Part shown: one piece after another, positions 1 to 8,493 of the stretch
Layout: the number at the start of each line of letters is the position of its first letter
How positions within the stretch are numbered: position 1 is the first letter of the stretch
Source of the DNA: CAXXFQ01 sp963674475
GTDB taxonomy: Bacteria; Planctomycetota; Planctomycetia; Pirellulales; Thermoguttaceae
Assembly (NCBI GenBank): GCA_963674475.2
Contig: CAXXFQ010000009.1
Span: 186,001-250,000 of the forward strand
DNA length: 64,000 bases
Direction of reading: 5' to 3'
Made by a program: the position numbers and the translations under genes
The notes under the pieces: generated by a model
Told to the model about the DNA's origin: nothing
The model's input: the letters and a program-made list of their open reading frames with translations, nothing else
Databases searched by the model: none

Positions 1-168
1 ACAAATTAGGGGAAACCTTTCCAAAGAAAAGCCTCCCCTAAAACCCCTTCCAAAAACTTCCTTGTAGGCTGCTTCCGCACCGCAGATTAAACCCGCTCCC
101 GGCGAGTCGCGGGTGTTTTGTCTTTTTATTATTTATGAGAGTGATTACTTCGCAATCGCTCTTTTTTT
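1..168 (+). repeat. Intergenic hairpin element, copy 1 (A orientation)
   Basis: The copy holds a beta-type inverted repeat (arms around 7-13 and 34-40, AGGGGA/TCCCCT core), the shared AAAAACTT stretch, a gamma-type part (CTTCCGCACCGCAG at 72-85, then CCCGCTCCC), a terminator-like stem (CCCGC 92-96 with GCGGG 109-113, followed by TGTTTTG), and the delta hairpin (GAGTGATTAC with GCAATCGCTC) with a T-run that runs into the stop codon of the lipoprotein gene at 169. The left side is cut by the window edge, so an alpha hairpin may lie outside. Confidence 0.75.
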
Positions 169-903
169 CTACCGTATCGTTCCGGTTCCCCGACTGACCA
201 TCTCCGTCGCCCCGTCAGTTCCCGGCACCGTCGGCACTCCACCCGTCCCCCCGATCCCCGGCCGAAGCGACGCGACCCGAGCGGCCACCTCCGGCTGGAA
301 CCGGTCGTGCCATAACGATCGCTGATAACTGGCCAGCGCCTGGTCGACTTCGCCGGTCCGTTCTTGTAAATGGCCAAGCGCCGTCAGCGCCCGAGCGTTC
401 TCCGGCGCCAGGGCCAAGGCATCGGTAATATACGACTTGGCCCGAGCCAGATCGCCATTTTCTTCACACAATCGGGCCAGCTCAACCCGCGCTTCGGCCG
501 ACTGCGGATGACGGTCCGACCAGCCCTCGAGCAATCGATACGCCTTGTCATTATACCCCTGCTCGGCCAATAAGACAGCCAACCCGCGGAAACAATCGGT
601 ATGGTTGTCGTTGAAGTCGAGACACCGGTTGTAATAGCTTTCCGCCTGATCGAAGTCGGCTTGACGCTTACTGGAAGTGGCCATCCGGTGGTAGACCGAC
701 GCCAGATTATAATAAGCGTCGGCGTTGTTCGGGTCGTCGTCCAACGCCTGCTGAAATAGATTCAGCGCTTCCTGATAGCGGGCCTGCTGGAAATAACGGA
801 CCCCTTGGGCGTTTTTCCCCTGGGCGGCAAACGTTCCACAACCGACCGTCCCAACTTGCAGGACGATCACAAGCAACGCCGTCAATCGGATCGAATGGAG
901 CAC
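169..903 (-). CDS. TPR-repeat lipoprotein
   Basis: The 244-residue protein begins with a lipoprotein signal peptide: hydrophobic residues 6-20, then a VGTVGC lipobox with Cys22 as the lipidated residue. Residues about 30-215 are tetratricopeptide repeats; the clearest units carry the pattern of paired helices with YxxALxLFxxALxxxPxNxxAYYNLA spacing. The C-terminal 30 residues are rich in Gly, Thr and Pro. TPR proteins of this kind act as scaffolds for protein complexes, here presumably at the membrane; the partner cannot be read from sequence. The gene is oriented like cmk, which lies 361 bp upstream. Function beyond protein binding is unknown. Confidence 0.8.
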   Translation of the reverse strand: MLHSIRLTALLVIVLQVGTVGCGTFAAQGKNAQGVRYFQQARYQEALNLFQQALDDDPNNADAYYNLASVYHRMATSSKRQADFDQAESYYNRCLDFNDNHTDCFRGLAVLLAEQGYNDKAYRLLEGWSDRHPQSAEARVELARLCEENGDLARAKSYITDALALAPENARALTALGHLQERTGEVDQALASYQRSLWHDRFQPEVAARVASLRPGIGGTGGVPTVPGTDGATEMVSRGTGTIR

Positions 904-1264
904 GGTTTTCGCCTCGTATCCTTACTTTTCGCGCGCGGGGAAATCCCTCACCGTTTCCACCAGAAGAGGGACCGTCCCCAAGACTAGGACTATTGCGCAT
1001 CTCACTCAAGGGTAACGGTTTCCTTGCAGCTCGGGGAAAAGGGGAAATTGATAATCCCTTCCTTCCCTCGACATTCCGCAACCAGGGGAACTCACCCCAC
1101 GCCGGTGTGACGCTACCCTTAACCGAGAAACGGTCTAAGTATCGGGTGGCGAGGATAGCGGGAAAGGAGAAACGACTCAAGAGCAAAAAGAGCGGATAAG
1201 AACACCCGATAGAGGGGGCTACTACCCTCGAACGCGTTAGCGAAGGGCCCCCCCTTTATTGCGT
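904..1264. other. Gene-free interval between the TPR gene and cmk
   Basis: No convincing gene is seen. An imperfect GC-rich hairpin lies at 1211-1252 (AGGGGGC with GGGCCCCCCCT, and an inner CCCTCG/CGAAGGG), directly beside the cmk stop codon. It may take part in termination but has only a short T-run on the plus strand. A 68-codon plus-strand frame at 993-1199 lacks a ribosome-binding site and any recognisable motif. Confidence 0.4.
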
Positions 1265-1930
1265 CTACCCTTTTTTCATTTCCCCTTCGGCCACTTCCAC
1301 TAAGCGGTCGACCACCTGGTCGATCGTCATACGATCAGTGTTGACCTCGATCGCGTCGTCCGCCTTGGCCAAGGGGCCGACCTCGCGTGCCGCGTCACGC
1401 CGGTCGCGCTCGCGCTGGGCCTCAAGGACCTGTTCGAACGTGGCCGACTCGCCTTGGGCTTCAAGATCGGCCAACCGACGTCGGGCCCGCTCTTCGGGCG
1501 AGGCGGTCAAAAAGATTTTACACCCGGCGTCGGGGAACGCGACCGTCCCCTGATCGCGACCCTCGGTGACGACGTTTTGTTGGCCGGCCGCCTCACGCTG
1601 TAGCTCGACCAACCACGCACGAATCTCGGGGTTCCTCGCGGCGTAGCGGGTGACCGCCGTAACCGCCTGGGTCCGGATCGCCTGGCCGACGTCCTCGCCG
1701 TCCAAGAGGATTTGACTATCCTCGAAACGGATCGTGACCTCGTGGGCCACGCGAGTCAGTTCATCCGGATCGTCCCAGTCGACCCCGCGCCGCATCCCGG
1801 CCAACGCGACCGCGCGGTACATCGCCCCGGTGTCCAAATAAACAAATCCAAGCCGTTCGGCCAGCCGCGCGGCGATCGTGCTTTTTCCCGCCCCGGCCGG
1901 GCCGTCGATGGTGATAATCATTATTTTCAC
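1265..1930 (-). CDS. cmk: Cytidylate kinase
   Basis: Cytidylate kinase phosphorylates CMP and dCMP to the diphosphates in the cytoplasm and is needed for CTP and dCTP supply. The 221-residue length matches the bacterial family. The P-loop GPAGAGKST is at residues 10-18, followed by the LDTGAMYRAV segment that binds the nucleotide monophosphate (32-41). The diagnostic EGRDQGTVAFPDA motif sits near 123-135, and an Arg-rich lid (RARRRLADLEAQG) follows. In E. coli-type genomes cmk precedes rpsA, but here it stands apart, divergent from iorA across 387 bp. MKIMIITIDG could also start at the internal Met4; both are near the P-loop. Confidence 0.95.
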   Translation of the reverse strand: MKIMIITIDGPAGAGKSTIAARLAERLGFVYLDTGAMYRAVALAGMRRGVDWDDPDELTRVAHEVTIRFEDSQILLDGEDVGQAIRTQAVTAVTRYAARNPEIRAWLVELQREAAGQQNVVTEGRDQGTVAFPDAGCKIFLTASPEERARRRLADLEAQGESATFEQVLEAQRERDRRDAAREVGPLAKADDAIEVNTDRMTIDQVVDRLVEVAEGEMKKG

Positions 1931-2317
1931 TCAGCGTTTTTCACGCCGTTTTTCTTGGTTTCTGGAAGTGATAGACGCGATCGAACCAGGGACGATTTTC
2001 CCACACTTACGCCCGGCCGACAAGGACAGCCGTTTGGCTCTGCCGTCTCGTGAGTAAGACGAGGGGCGCCCCCATGAGGCCGGACCGGTTTTACTGGTCA
2101 TCGTCACCCGTTGGAATGAGGTCCAACCGGCCCGGTGGGTGGGTTACCTTATAGCCTTTTTTGATGGATAATGGAAGTTTTGAATTACCCGATTGTATAC
2201 AATTAGAGAAAACTGTCTCGCTCCTCGAAAACCGACGGTCGACCTCGGGGGAAGTTTTTTGCTTTCCTCCTTTTTTCGAACCGGCCTGAAAATCGGGAGC
2301 CACCTGTTTTTCCTGCT
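1931..2317. other. Divergent intergenic region, cmk / iorA
   Basis: This interval must carry promoters for both cmk (leftward) and the iorA operon (rightward). The one clear element is the 12-bp palindrome annotated at 2192-2203. No clean sigma-70 promoter with both boxes was found. Confidence 0.4.
2192..2203. promoter_or_regulatory. Perfect 12-bp palindrome ATTGTATACAAT, candidate operator
   Basis: The sequence reads identically on both strands and lies 115-140 bp upstream of iorA. TTGTATACAA-type palindromes are typical operators of GntR-family (FadR/VanR-like) regulators, many of which respond to organic acids. No GntR gene is in this window, so the link to a regulator is inference. Confidence 0.4.
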
Positions 2318-3934
2318 GTGGAGTCCACCAACGTGAATCCAACGGATCGAGTCCTTTTAAGCGGTAACGAGGCGGTCGCCCTGGCCGCGTTGCATGAAAA
2401 GGTCAACCTGGGAACCGGCTATCCGGGCACCCCGTCGACCGAGATCTTGGAAAATTTGGCAAAAAGCGGCGGCCCTGCCGGCGTTAAAACCCAGTGGGCC
2501 CCGAACGAAAAGGTAGCGTTCGAGGTCGCCGTCGGCGCGGTAATGACCGGTGCGTCGGCCCTCGTGACGATGAAACACGTCGGGCTGAACGTCGCGGCCG
2601 ATCCGCTCTTCACGGCGGCCTATATCGAGTTGCCCGGCGCGTTGTTGATTGTCTCGGCCGACGATCCGGGGATGGCCTCCAGCCAAAACGAGCAAGACAA
2701 CCGACGCTACGCCGTGGCGGCCGGGGTCCCGATGTTCGAACCGGCCGACTCGCAAGAGGCGTACGATTTCACCCGAGCCGCTTTGGCCCTTTCGCGAAAA
2801 CATCATTGCCCGGTCCTCTTGCGGATGACCACTCGGGTCTGTCACTCGAAGACCCTTGTCCAGCCGGGCCAACCGGTCGACGCGCCGATCGAACCGAAAT
2901 TCCAACGCGCGATCTCCGAGCGGGTCATGCTGCCCGGCTACGCGCGACCGGCCCACCGTCGACTGCGAAAAAAACTCGACACGATCCAAGCGATGAACGA
3001 AGGGTCGGAATTTCACAAAACGACCCGCGGCGAAGGAAAACTGGGGATCGTCACCTCGGGGATCTCGTACCACCACGTTCGCGAGGCGGACCCGGAAGCC
3101 GACGTCCTGAAGCTGGGGCTCAGTTACCCGTTACCGATCGAAACCATCCGCCGATTCGCCGAGTCGGTCGGCCGGTGTCTGGTCATCGAAGAAGGCGATC
3201 CGTACCTGGTCGAACAGCTGCGTTCCGAAGGGATCGACGTCGAGGGGAAACCGGCCATGTATCGGTTCGGCGAACTCAGCGTCAGCCGGGTCCGTCGGAT
3301 TCTCGAAAACGACCTGTCCGAAGAACCGGTTCCGCCGAAGGGGAAACCGCCGGCCCTGTGCATCGGCTGCCCGCACCGGATCGTCTTCGAAATCCTTTCG
3401 GAAATGGACTGCATCGTCTCGGGCGACATCGGCTGTTACACGCTGGGGGTCATGCCGCCGTTTGAGGCAATGGACATGCTTGTCTGCATGGGTGCCAGCG
3501 TCGGAATGGGCCTCGGCGCGCGTCACGTTTTGTCCGAAGACCAGGCCCGACGGGTCGTCAGCGTCATCGGCGACAGCACGTTCGTCCACAGCGGGATTAC
3601 CGGTCTGGTCGAGATGGCCTACAACCGGCCGAAAACGGGCCACGTCGTGATGATCCTGGACAACTCGACGACCGCGATGACCGGGTTGCAAGAGCATCCG
3701 GGGACCGGCCGCAAGCTCAATTACGAGCCGACCCACAAGCTCGATCTCGAAGGGATCGCCCGGGCCTGCGGGATCGATCAGGTCCACACGGTCGAACCGA
3801 AAAAGGAGCGCGAACGGCTCGAACAGCTGTTGCGCGACGGCCTGGCCTCGGACGAGCTGACCGTCTTGATTGTCCGGCGTCCGTGCATCCTGGCGATGGC
3901 GAAACAAAAAGCGATGGAAAAGAAAGAGGCCTAA
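2318..3934 (+). CDS. iorA: Indolepyruvate ferredoxin oxidoreductase, alpha subunit (short form)
   Basis: IorA with IorB oxidatively decarboxylates aryl 2-oxoacids such as indolepyruvate to the acyl-CoA, using thiamine diphosphate and ferredoxin. The N-terminal pyrimidine-binding domain opens with VLLSGNEAVALAA and TGYPGTPSTEI. The thiamine-binding domain carries CIGCPHR (about 347-353), GDIGCYTLG (about 369-377) and a GDSTF...DNSTTAMTG stretch (about 422-458) for Mg-thiamine diphosphate. The usual IorA is about 580-640 residues and ends in a two-cluster ferredoxin domain; this one stops at 538, just after VRRPCILAMAKQ, with no CxxCxxC motif. The listed GTG start gives 538 residues; a second GTG at 2333 has GGAG nine bases upstream and may be the true start. 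iorB follows after 3 bp. Confidence 0.9.
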   Translation: MESTNVNPTDRVLLSGNEAVALAALHEKVNLGTGYPGTPSTEILENLAKSGGPAGVKTQWAPNEKVAFEVAVGAVMTGASALVTMKHVGLNVAADPLFTAAYIELPGALLIVSADDPGMASSQNEQDNRRYAVAAGVPMFEPADSQEAYDFTRAALALSRKHHCPVLLRMTTRVCHSKTLVQPGQPVDAPIEPKFQRAISERVMLPGYARPAHRRLRKKLDTIQAMNEGSEFHKTTRGEGKLGIVTSGISYHHVREADPEADVLKLGLSYPLPIETIRRFAESVGRCLVIEEGDPYLVEQLRSEGIDVEGKPAMYRFGELSVSRVRRILENDLSEEPVPPKGKPPALCIGCPHRIVFEILSEMDCIVSGDIGCYTLGVMPPFEAMDMLVCMGASVGMGLGARHVLSEDQARRVVSVIGDSTFVHSGITGLVEMAYNRPKTGHVVMILDNSTTAMTGLQEHPGTGRKLNYEPTHKLDLEGIARACGIDQVHTVEPKKERERLEQLLRDGLASDELTVLIVRRPCILAMAKQKAMEKKEA

Positions 3935-3937
3935 CCG

Positions 3938-4417
3938 ATGAGCAACCCCCAAGTCACCAACGTCACGATCGCCGGTCTGGGCGGTCAAGGAGTGCTGAAG
4001 GCATCGGACATTTTGGCCGAGGTCGCCTTTTCGTCAGGTTTGGATGTCAAAAAAGCGGAGGTTCACGGGATGAGCCAGCGGGGCGGGTTCGTCACGAGCG
4101 ACGTCCGGTTCGGCCACGAGGTGTTCAGTCCGATGATCCCCGGCGCCAGGGTCGATTTTCTCGTCTTGTTGGCCGAAGACCAAGAGTCGGCCTGCCAGGG
4201 AATGCTGGCCGACAACGGGACTTTGCTCCGCGTCGGAACGATCGATCCGAGCACGCTGTCCAACCGTCGCAGCGTGAACGTCGCCATGCTGGGCCTTCTG
4301 AGCCGACGGCTCGACTTCGACGAGACGCTTTGGCACGCGGCGATCCGCAATCAGCTCAAACCGAAGCTGCATGAGATGAATATCGAGGCGTTCCGGATCG
4401 GCCGCGCGTCGAAATAA
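3938..4417 (+). CDS. iorB: Indolepyruvate ferredoxin oxidoreductase, beta subunit
   Basis: This is the gamma-domain partner of IorA in the pyruvate/2-oxoacid ferredoxin oxidoreductase superfamily. The 159-residue protein has the family's GLGGQGVLKASDILAE (about 13-28) and the EVHGMSQRGG motif (about 41-50). It is shorter than the common 190-residue IorB but has both end motifs. It begins 3 bp after iorA, so the two are surely co-transcribed, and paaK follows on the same strand after 186 bp. No iron-sulfur motif is present here either, so the pair must hand electrons to a separate ferredoxin. Confidence 0.9.
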   Translation: MSNPQVTNVTIAGLGGQGVLKASDILAEVAFSSGLDVKKAEVHGMSQRGGFVTSDVRFGHEVFSPMIPGARVDFLVLLAEDQESACQGMLADNGTLLRVGTIDPSTLSNRRSVNVAMLGLLSRRLDFDETLWHAAIRNQLKPKLHEMNIEAFRIGRASK

Positions 4418-4603
4418 CGTCCGACTCCGTGAAGCAAGCGATTGACGAGCGAAAAAATCTTTTCCCTCCTGGACGGGAATCAAGTAAAATGGTACTAATT
4501 GGGCTCACGGAAAAAGGGATGCGTCTCATGGCCCGTTTTTCGCCGAGCCCGTTTCGTGTCACGGTCTAACTCGTCACCCCCCTCCCCTTCAAAATTCAAA
4601 GAC

Positions 4604-5941
4604 ATGATGAGCAGTTTAAACCAAAACGCACCGGTCGGCCGTTTTCATCCGGCCAATAGCCCCGACTATATCCCCAAGCTCCAACTACAGGAGCTCCAAC
4701 TGCGAAAACTGCAGAAGGTCGTCAACGAGGCGTACGACCATGTGAGGCTGTTTCGCCAACGGATGGAAGAGCAAGGCCTGACCCCGGCCGACATCCGTTC
4801 CCTTGCCGATATCGCCAAGCTGCCGTTTACCGTCAAGAACGACCTGCGCGACACCTATCCGTTCGGTCTGTTCGCTCAACCGCTGAAAAATATTGTCCGA
4901 CTACACGCCTCCAGCGGAACGACCGGCAAACCGATCGTGGTGGCCTATACCAAACGGGATGTCGAGGTCTGGACCGAAGTCATGGTTCGTGCGATCGCCG
5001 CAACCGGTTTGCACGAAGGGGACATCATCCAAAACTCCTACGGCTACGGTCTGTTCACCGGCGGCTTGGGAGCGCACTACGGTGCCGAGGCGCTCGGCGC
5101 GACGGTCATCCCGACCTCCGGCGGCAACACCGACCGTCAGATCATGGTGATGAAAGATTTCAACGTGTCGGCTATTTGCTGTACGCCGAGCTATTTCCTC
5201 CACATCGTCGACCGAGCGGCCGAGATGGGAATCGACCTGAAGGAATTGCCAATCAAAATCGGCATTTTCGGCGCCGAGCCGTGGACCGAAGGGATGCGAA
5301 GCCGGATCGAGTCGGCCTCGGGAGTCAAGGCGTACGACATCTACGGACTTTCGGAGATCATCGGCCCGGGCGTCGGGATCGAGTGCCCGATGCAAGACGG
5401 GCTGCATATTTTCGAGGACCATTTCTATCCCGAGATTATCGACCCCGACACGGGCGAGCTTTTACCGGACGGCGAAGAAGGGGAACTGGTCCTGACGACG
5501 CTCAGCAAAGAGGCGATGCCGGTGATCCGTTACCGGACTCGCGACATCACGGCACTCAACCCCGAGCCGTGTCCGTGCGGTCGCTCGATTCGACGTATCC
5601 GTCGGATTGGCCGTCGCAGCGACGACATGTTCATCATCCGCGGCGTGAACGTCTTCCCGTCCCAGATCGAGTCGGCCCTCTTGGCCGTCGAGGGAACGTT
5701 GCCCCATTACCAGATCATCTTGACCAACCCCAAGGGGCTCGATCAGGTCGAGGTTCAGGTCGAAGTGACGCCCGAGATTTTCAGCGACCGGATTCGGATG
5801 CTCGAAGATTTGCAAGCGAAGATCGGCTCCCAGATCGCACACACACTGGGACTTCGAGTGAAGGTCCGCTTGGTCGAGCCGCACACGCTGGCACGAAGTG
5901 AGGGGAAAGCAAAGCGGGTAATCGACGAAAGAGAAAAATAG
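4604..5941 (+). CDS. paaK: Phenylacetate-CoA ligase family enzyme
   Basis: This adenylate-forming ligase activates an aryl acetate (phenylacetate, indoleacetate or similar) with ATP and CoA. From the ATG at 4604 the protein has 445 residues, the usual PaaK length; the open frame extends upstream to 4499 but that part is low in family character. The phosphate loop SSGTTGKP is at 103-110, YGLSEIIGPG near 247-256, and a CPCGRS...RRSDDMFIIRG hinge leads into the small C-terminal domain. Placement downstream of iorAB fits a reversible pathway linking aryl pyruvates, aryl acetyl-CoA and aryl acetates with ATP yield, as known in archaea and some anaerobes. Which aryl acid is used cannot be told. Confidence 0.9.
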   Translation: MMSSLNQNAPVGRFHPANSPDYIPKLQLQELQLRKLQKVVNEAYDHVRLFRQRMEEQGLTPADIRSLADIAKLPFTVKNDLRDTYPFGLFAQPLKNIVRLHASSGTTGKPIVVAYTKRDVEVWTEVMVRAIAATGLHEGDIIQNSYGYGLFTGGLGAHYGAEALGATVIPTSGGNTDRQIMVMKDFNVSAICCTPSYFLHIVDRAAEMGIDLKELPIKIGIFGAEPWTEGMRSRIESASGVKAYDIYGLSEIIGPGVGIECPMQDGLHIFEDHFYPEIIDPDTGELLPDGEEGELVLTTLSKEAMPVIRYRTRDITALNPEPCPCGRSIRRIRRIGRRSDDMFIIRGVNVFPSQIESALLAVEGTLPHYQIILTNPKGLDQVEVQVEVTPEIFSDRIRMLEDLQAKIGSQIAHTLGLRVKVRLVEPHTLARSEGKAKRVIDEREK

Positions 5942-5967
5942 AAAAAGAAAAACCAAGAACAGAAAAT

Positions 5968-6096
5968 GAGTGATTGCGCAGCAATCGCGCTCCAAAAAGT
6001 TTTTGAAGGGGAGCATGAGGGGAAACCATTTCCAAAATGTTTCCCCTCATTTAAAAAACACGGGCGTCGGCCTCCGGCCGTCGCTCCTTTTATTTC
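5968..6096 (-). repeat. Intergenic hairpin element, copy 2 (B orientation)
   Basis: Read leftwards this is alpha-beta-delta. Delta is the hairpin GTGATTGC/GCAATCGC at 5969-5988, 27 bp after the paaK stop with an A-rich spacer. Beta is the inverted repeat ATGAGGGGAAAC/GTTTCCCCTCAT (6014-6051). Alpha is the GC hairpin at 6063-6085. The gamma part is missing. Confidence 0.75.
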
Positions 6097-6182
6097 TTGA
6101 CGCATGAGAAGGCGAAAAAGCCTTTACTTTCACGCCGGAGGCTAACGCTTGCTCAGAAAGATTTTTCTACTTTAAAAAGGGA

Positions 6183-6209
6183 AACGCGAGTTTGGCGTCG
6201 CGTTTTTTT
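6183..6209 (+). terminator. Rho-independent terminator
   Basis: AACGCGA (6183-6189) pairs with TCGCGTT (6198-6204) around an 8-base loop and is followed directly by a run of T. It would stop transcription coming from paaK. Confidence 0.65.
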
Positions 6210-6282
6210 GAGCAGGTATTTTAGACCGTCTAGAAATGGTCCACGGGAATTGCGAGAATGACCGTTCTCTAAATGAAAAGGG

Positions 6283-6530
6283 CGTGACGGCTACGCCGTC
6301 ACCTGTTTTCCTAAAATGAGAGGGGACATTTTGAAAATAGTCCCCTCTCAAACTCTCCCCTGAAAAACTTTTTTCTTGGTGCTACCGCACCATTAAAATT
6401 TGACCGCTCCCGTTGGTCGCTGGTATCGATTCTAGTGACCAACGGGAACGGGTTTAGTCAGCGGTGCGGAAGCACCGGTCCGGCCGCGGGCCCTGCCCGC
6501 CGGGATTGCTTTGCAATCCCTCTTTTTTGT
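6283..6530 (+). repeat. Intergenic hairpin element, copy 3 (A orientation, complete)
   Basis: This is the fullest plus-oriented copy. It has alpha (TGACGG/GCCGTCA, 6285-6301), beta (GAGAGGGGAC/GTCCCCTCTC, about 6318-6350), then AACTCTCCCCTGAAAAACTT, gamma (GGTGCTACCGCACC; CCCGTTGGTC pairing with GACCAACGGG; GGTGCGGAAGCACC), and delta (GGGATTGC/GCAATCCC, 6502-6520) with T-rich sequence to 6555. From 6316 on it is almost identical to the reverse complement of copy 4 at 10431-10645. Confidence 0.85.
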
Positions 6531-6555
6531 TTGCTCTTTTTGTTTTTCCGTTTTT

Positions 6556-7284
6556 CTAGCGACCGCACAACCCCAACTTCAAAATCACCCACAACGCCTC
6601 GAACGCCTCGCCCGAATTGATCTTCGACTGCCCCCGCTCTCGATCGGCAAAGATGATCGGCGCCTCGCCAAACCGGGCGCCCGCACGGCGAAGATGCCAA
6701 AGAATCTCTTCCTGGAACGAATACCCGCGGCTTTGAACCGAGTCGAAATCGACCTTCTCCAAAAGCGACGTCCGATAACAACGATACGCGCCGCTGCAAT
6801 CTTTCGACTTCAGTCCCAAAAACGTCCGGGCGTACAAGTTGACCCCTCGGCTCATCAGCTTGCGCTTCAACGGCCAGCCTTCGACCCCGCCGCCGGGCAC
6901 ATAGCGCGAACCGATCATCACGTCGACCGGCTCCGCCCCCTTCGGCTCCATCCCGGCCAACAGATCGGGCAAGTAACGCGGATGATGGCTGAAATCGGCG
7001 TCCATGTTCAAGACGTATCGGTAGCCGTGCTGGATCCCGTAGCGCATCCCGGCGATCGTCGCCGTGCCGAGTCCCAACTTGCCCTCACGATGGAGGCAGT
7101 GGACTCGCGAATCCGCTTGGCCCTTCTCGTCGCACCATCGGCCCGTACCGTCGGGCGAGTTGTCGTCGATTACCAACAGGTCGGCTTCGGGAACGTACTT
7201 GAAAATCTCGTCGACCAACAGCGGGAGATTTTCCATCTCGTTGTAAGTCGCCACCGTGATGAGCGTTTTGTCCGCGTTTTCCAT
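6556..7284 (-). CDS. Polyprenol monophosphomannose synthase-like glycosyltransferase (GT2)
   Basis: The 242-residue protein is a GT-A fold family 2 transferase of the dolichol/polyprenol-phosphate mannose synthase type, which moves a sugar from a nucleotide donor to a membrane lipid phosphate. It has DDNSPDGTG near residue 40, MDADFSHHP (the DxD metal-binding motif region) near 94-102, GSRYVPGG near 124-131 and KDCSGAYRCY near 160-169. There is no C-terminal membrane anchor. The ATG at 7284 was chosen because homologues begin just before the TLITVATYNE strand; the frame runs open further upstream into the epimerase gene. It lies 61 bp downstream of the epimerase on the same strand, which supports a shared role in surface glycan precursor supply. 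Confidence 0.87.
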   Translation of the reverse strand: MENADKTLITVATYNEMENLPLLVDEIFKYVPEADLLVIDDNSPDGTGRWCDEKGQADSRVHCLHREGKLGLGTATIAGMRYGIQHGYRYVLNMDADFSHHPRYLPDLLAGMEPKGAEPVDVMIGSRYVPGGGVEGWPLKRKLMSRGVNLYARTFLGLKSKDCSGAYRCYRTSLLEKVDFDSVQSRGYSFQEEILWHLRRAGARFGEAPIIFADRERGQSKINSGEAFEALWVILKLGLCGR

Positions 7285-7345
7285 GATTGTTTTGCTTTTT
7301 ATTAAGCGAAATCCTTTGCGCTTCGCAGCCTGCCCGAAAAACGGG

Positions 7346-8284
7346 CTATAAAACAATCGACCGATAATAGTCGATCGAACGACGGAGCCCCTCTTCGAAA
7401 TCAGCCTGCGGTTCGTAACCAAGCTGTTTAATCGCCTGAGTGATGTCGGCCATGCTGTCGCGCACATCGCCCGGCCGCGGCGGAGCGAAAATCGGCTCGA
7501 CTTGGGTTTCCAACTGACGATTGAGCAACTCCATCAGCGCTAACAGGCTGGTCGTTTTGCCATTGGCGCAGTTGAAAACTTTTCCGGCAACTCCCTCGGC
7601 GTCGGCAGCCAACAGGTTGGCGTGGACGACGTTTTCGACGAAGGTGAAGTCGCGCGACTGGTGGCCATCGCCGAAGATGGTCGGCTGTCGGCCTTGTAGG
7701 ATCGCCGTGATGAAAAGGGGGATCACGGCCGAGTACGGGCTGCCCGGGTCTTGACGCGGCCCGAAGACGTTGAAATAACGCAGGCAGACCGTTTCGAAAC
7801 CGTAGGTCGCCGTGAACGCCTTACAATAATATTCCCCGGCCAACTTGGCGACGCCGTAGGGGGAAATCGGATCGGGCAGATCCGACTCGCGTTTACTGGA
7901 AAACGGTTTGTCGCCGTAGGCACTGCTCGAGGCGGCGTAAACGACCCGACGCACTCCGGCCCGTCGGGCGGTGTCCAACAGGGTCAGCGTGCCGGTCACG
8001 CAATGGGCGTTCGTGGCCAACGGGAATTCAACGCTTCGCGGGACCGAGGCCAGAGCCGCCTCGTGAAAGACGCAATCGACCCCCTCGACCGCGCGGGCCA
8101 CGGTGTCGGCATTTTGGATATCCCCTTCGATGAACTCGACCTGATCGCGAAACGAGTCCAGGTTCGAAAGGTGTCCCGTGCTCAGATTGTCGAGCACCCG
8201 GACCTGATCCCCTCGACGGACCAGCGCTTCGGCAATGTGCGATCCGATAAACCCGGCCCCGCCGGTGACTAAAAAGGTACGCAT
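7346..8284 (-). CDS. NAD-dependent epimerase/dehydratase (nucleotide-sugar 4-epimerase type)
   Basis: This is an extended short-chain dehydrogenase of 312 residues. The NAD-binding GGAGFIGSH is at 8-16, DNLSTG near 36-41, the catalytic SSSAYG near 124-129, and YGVAKLAGEYY (Tyr-x-x-x-Lys) near 148-158. The NVFGPRQDPGSPYSAVIP stretch is typical of the UDP-glucose/UDP-GlcNAc 4-epimerase branch (WbpP/GalE-like). The ATG at 8284 starts two residues before the first strand; the 19 extra codons upstream lack family character. It is the first gene of a probable pair with the glycosyltransferase downstream. The exact sugar substrate is not determined. Confidence 0.9.
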   Translation of the reverse strand: MRTFLVTGGAGFIGSHIAEALVRRGDQVRVLDNLSTGHLSNLDSFRDQVEFIEGDIQNADTVARAVEGVDCVFHEAALASVPRSVEFPLATNAHCVTGTLTLLDTARRAGVRRVVYAASSSAYGDKPFSSKRESDLPDPISPYGVAKLAGEYYCKAFTATYGFETVCLRYFNVFGPRQDPGSPYSAVIPLFITAILQGRQPTIFGDGHQSRDFTFVENVVHANLLAADAEGVAGKVFNCANGKTTSLLALMELLNRQLETQVEPIFAPPRPGDVRDSMADITQAIKQLGYEPQADFEEGLRRSIDYYRSIVL

Positions 8285-8493
8285 CGGTTTCGTCCTTCCC
8301 GTATTTTTGACCAACCATGACTGCGTCCGCCGTGACGCCATAAAAAAAATCCACGGGGACCCTCAAGGGGAAATTGTACCTTATTTCCCGCCGCAGGCCG
8401 AGACGACTTTTTTCGGGCTTTTCAAGTGGGCCTTCTCATGAGGGGAAAGATAGGTGATTCTCCGTGGGAAACGACCGACGCTGGTCCCTGCCA

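Larger units (their letters stand above)
5942..6555. other. Gene-free interval filled by two hairpin elements
   Basis: The 614 bp between paaK and the glycosyltransferase hold element copy 2 (B orientation) and copy 3 (A orientation) back to back, with about 190 bp between them that contain one terminator (6183-6209). Nothing else gene-like is seen. Confidence 0.7.

Noticed and set aside
993..1199. 68-codon plus-strand frame upstream of the TPR gene
   Set aside because: No ribosome-binding site, basic low-complexity translation and no recognisable motif.
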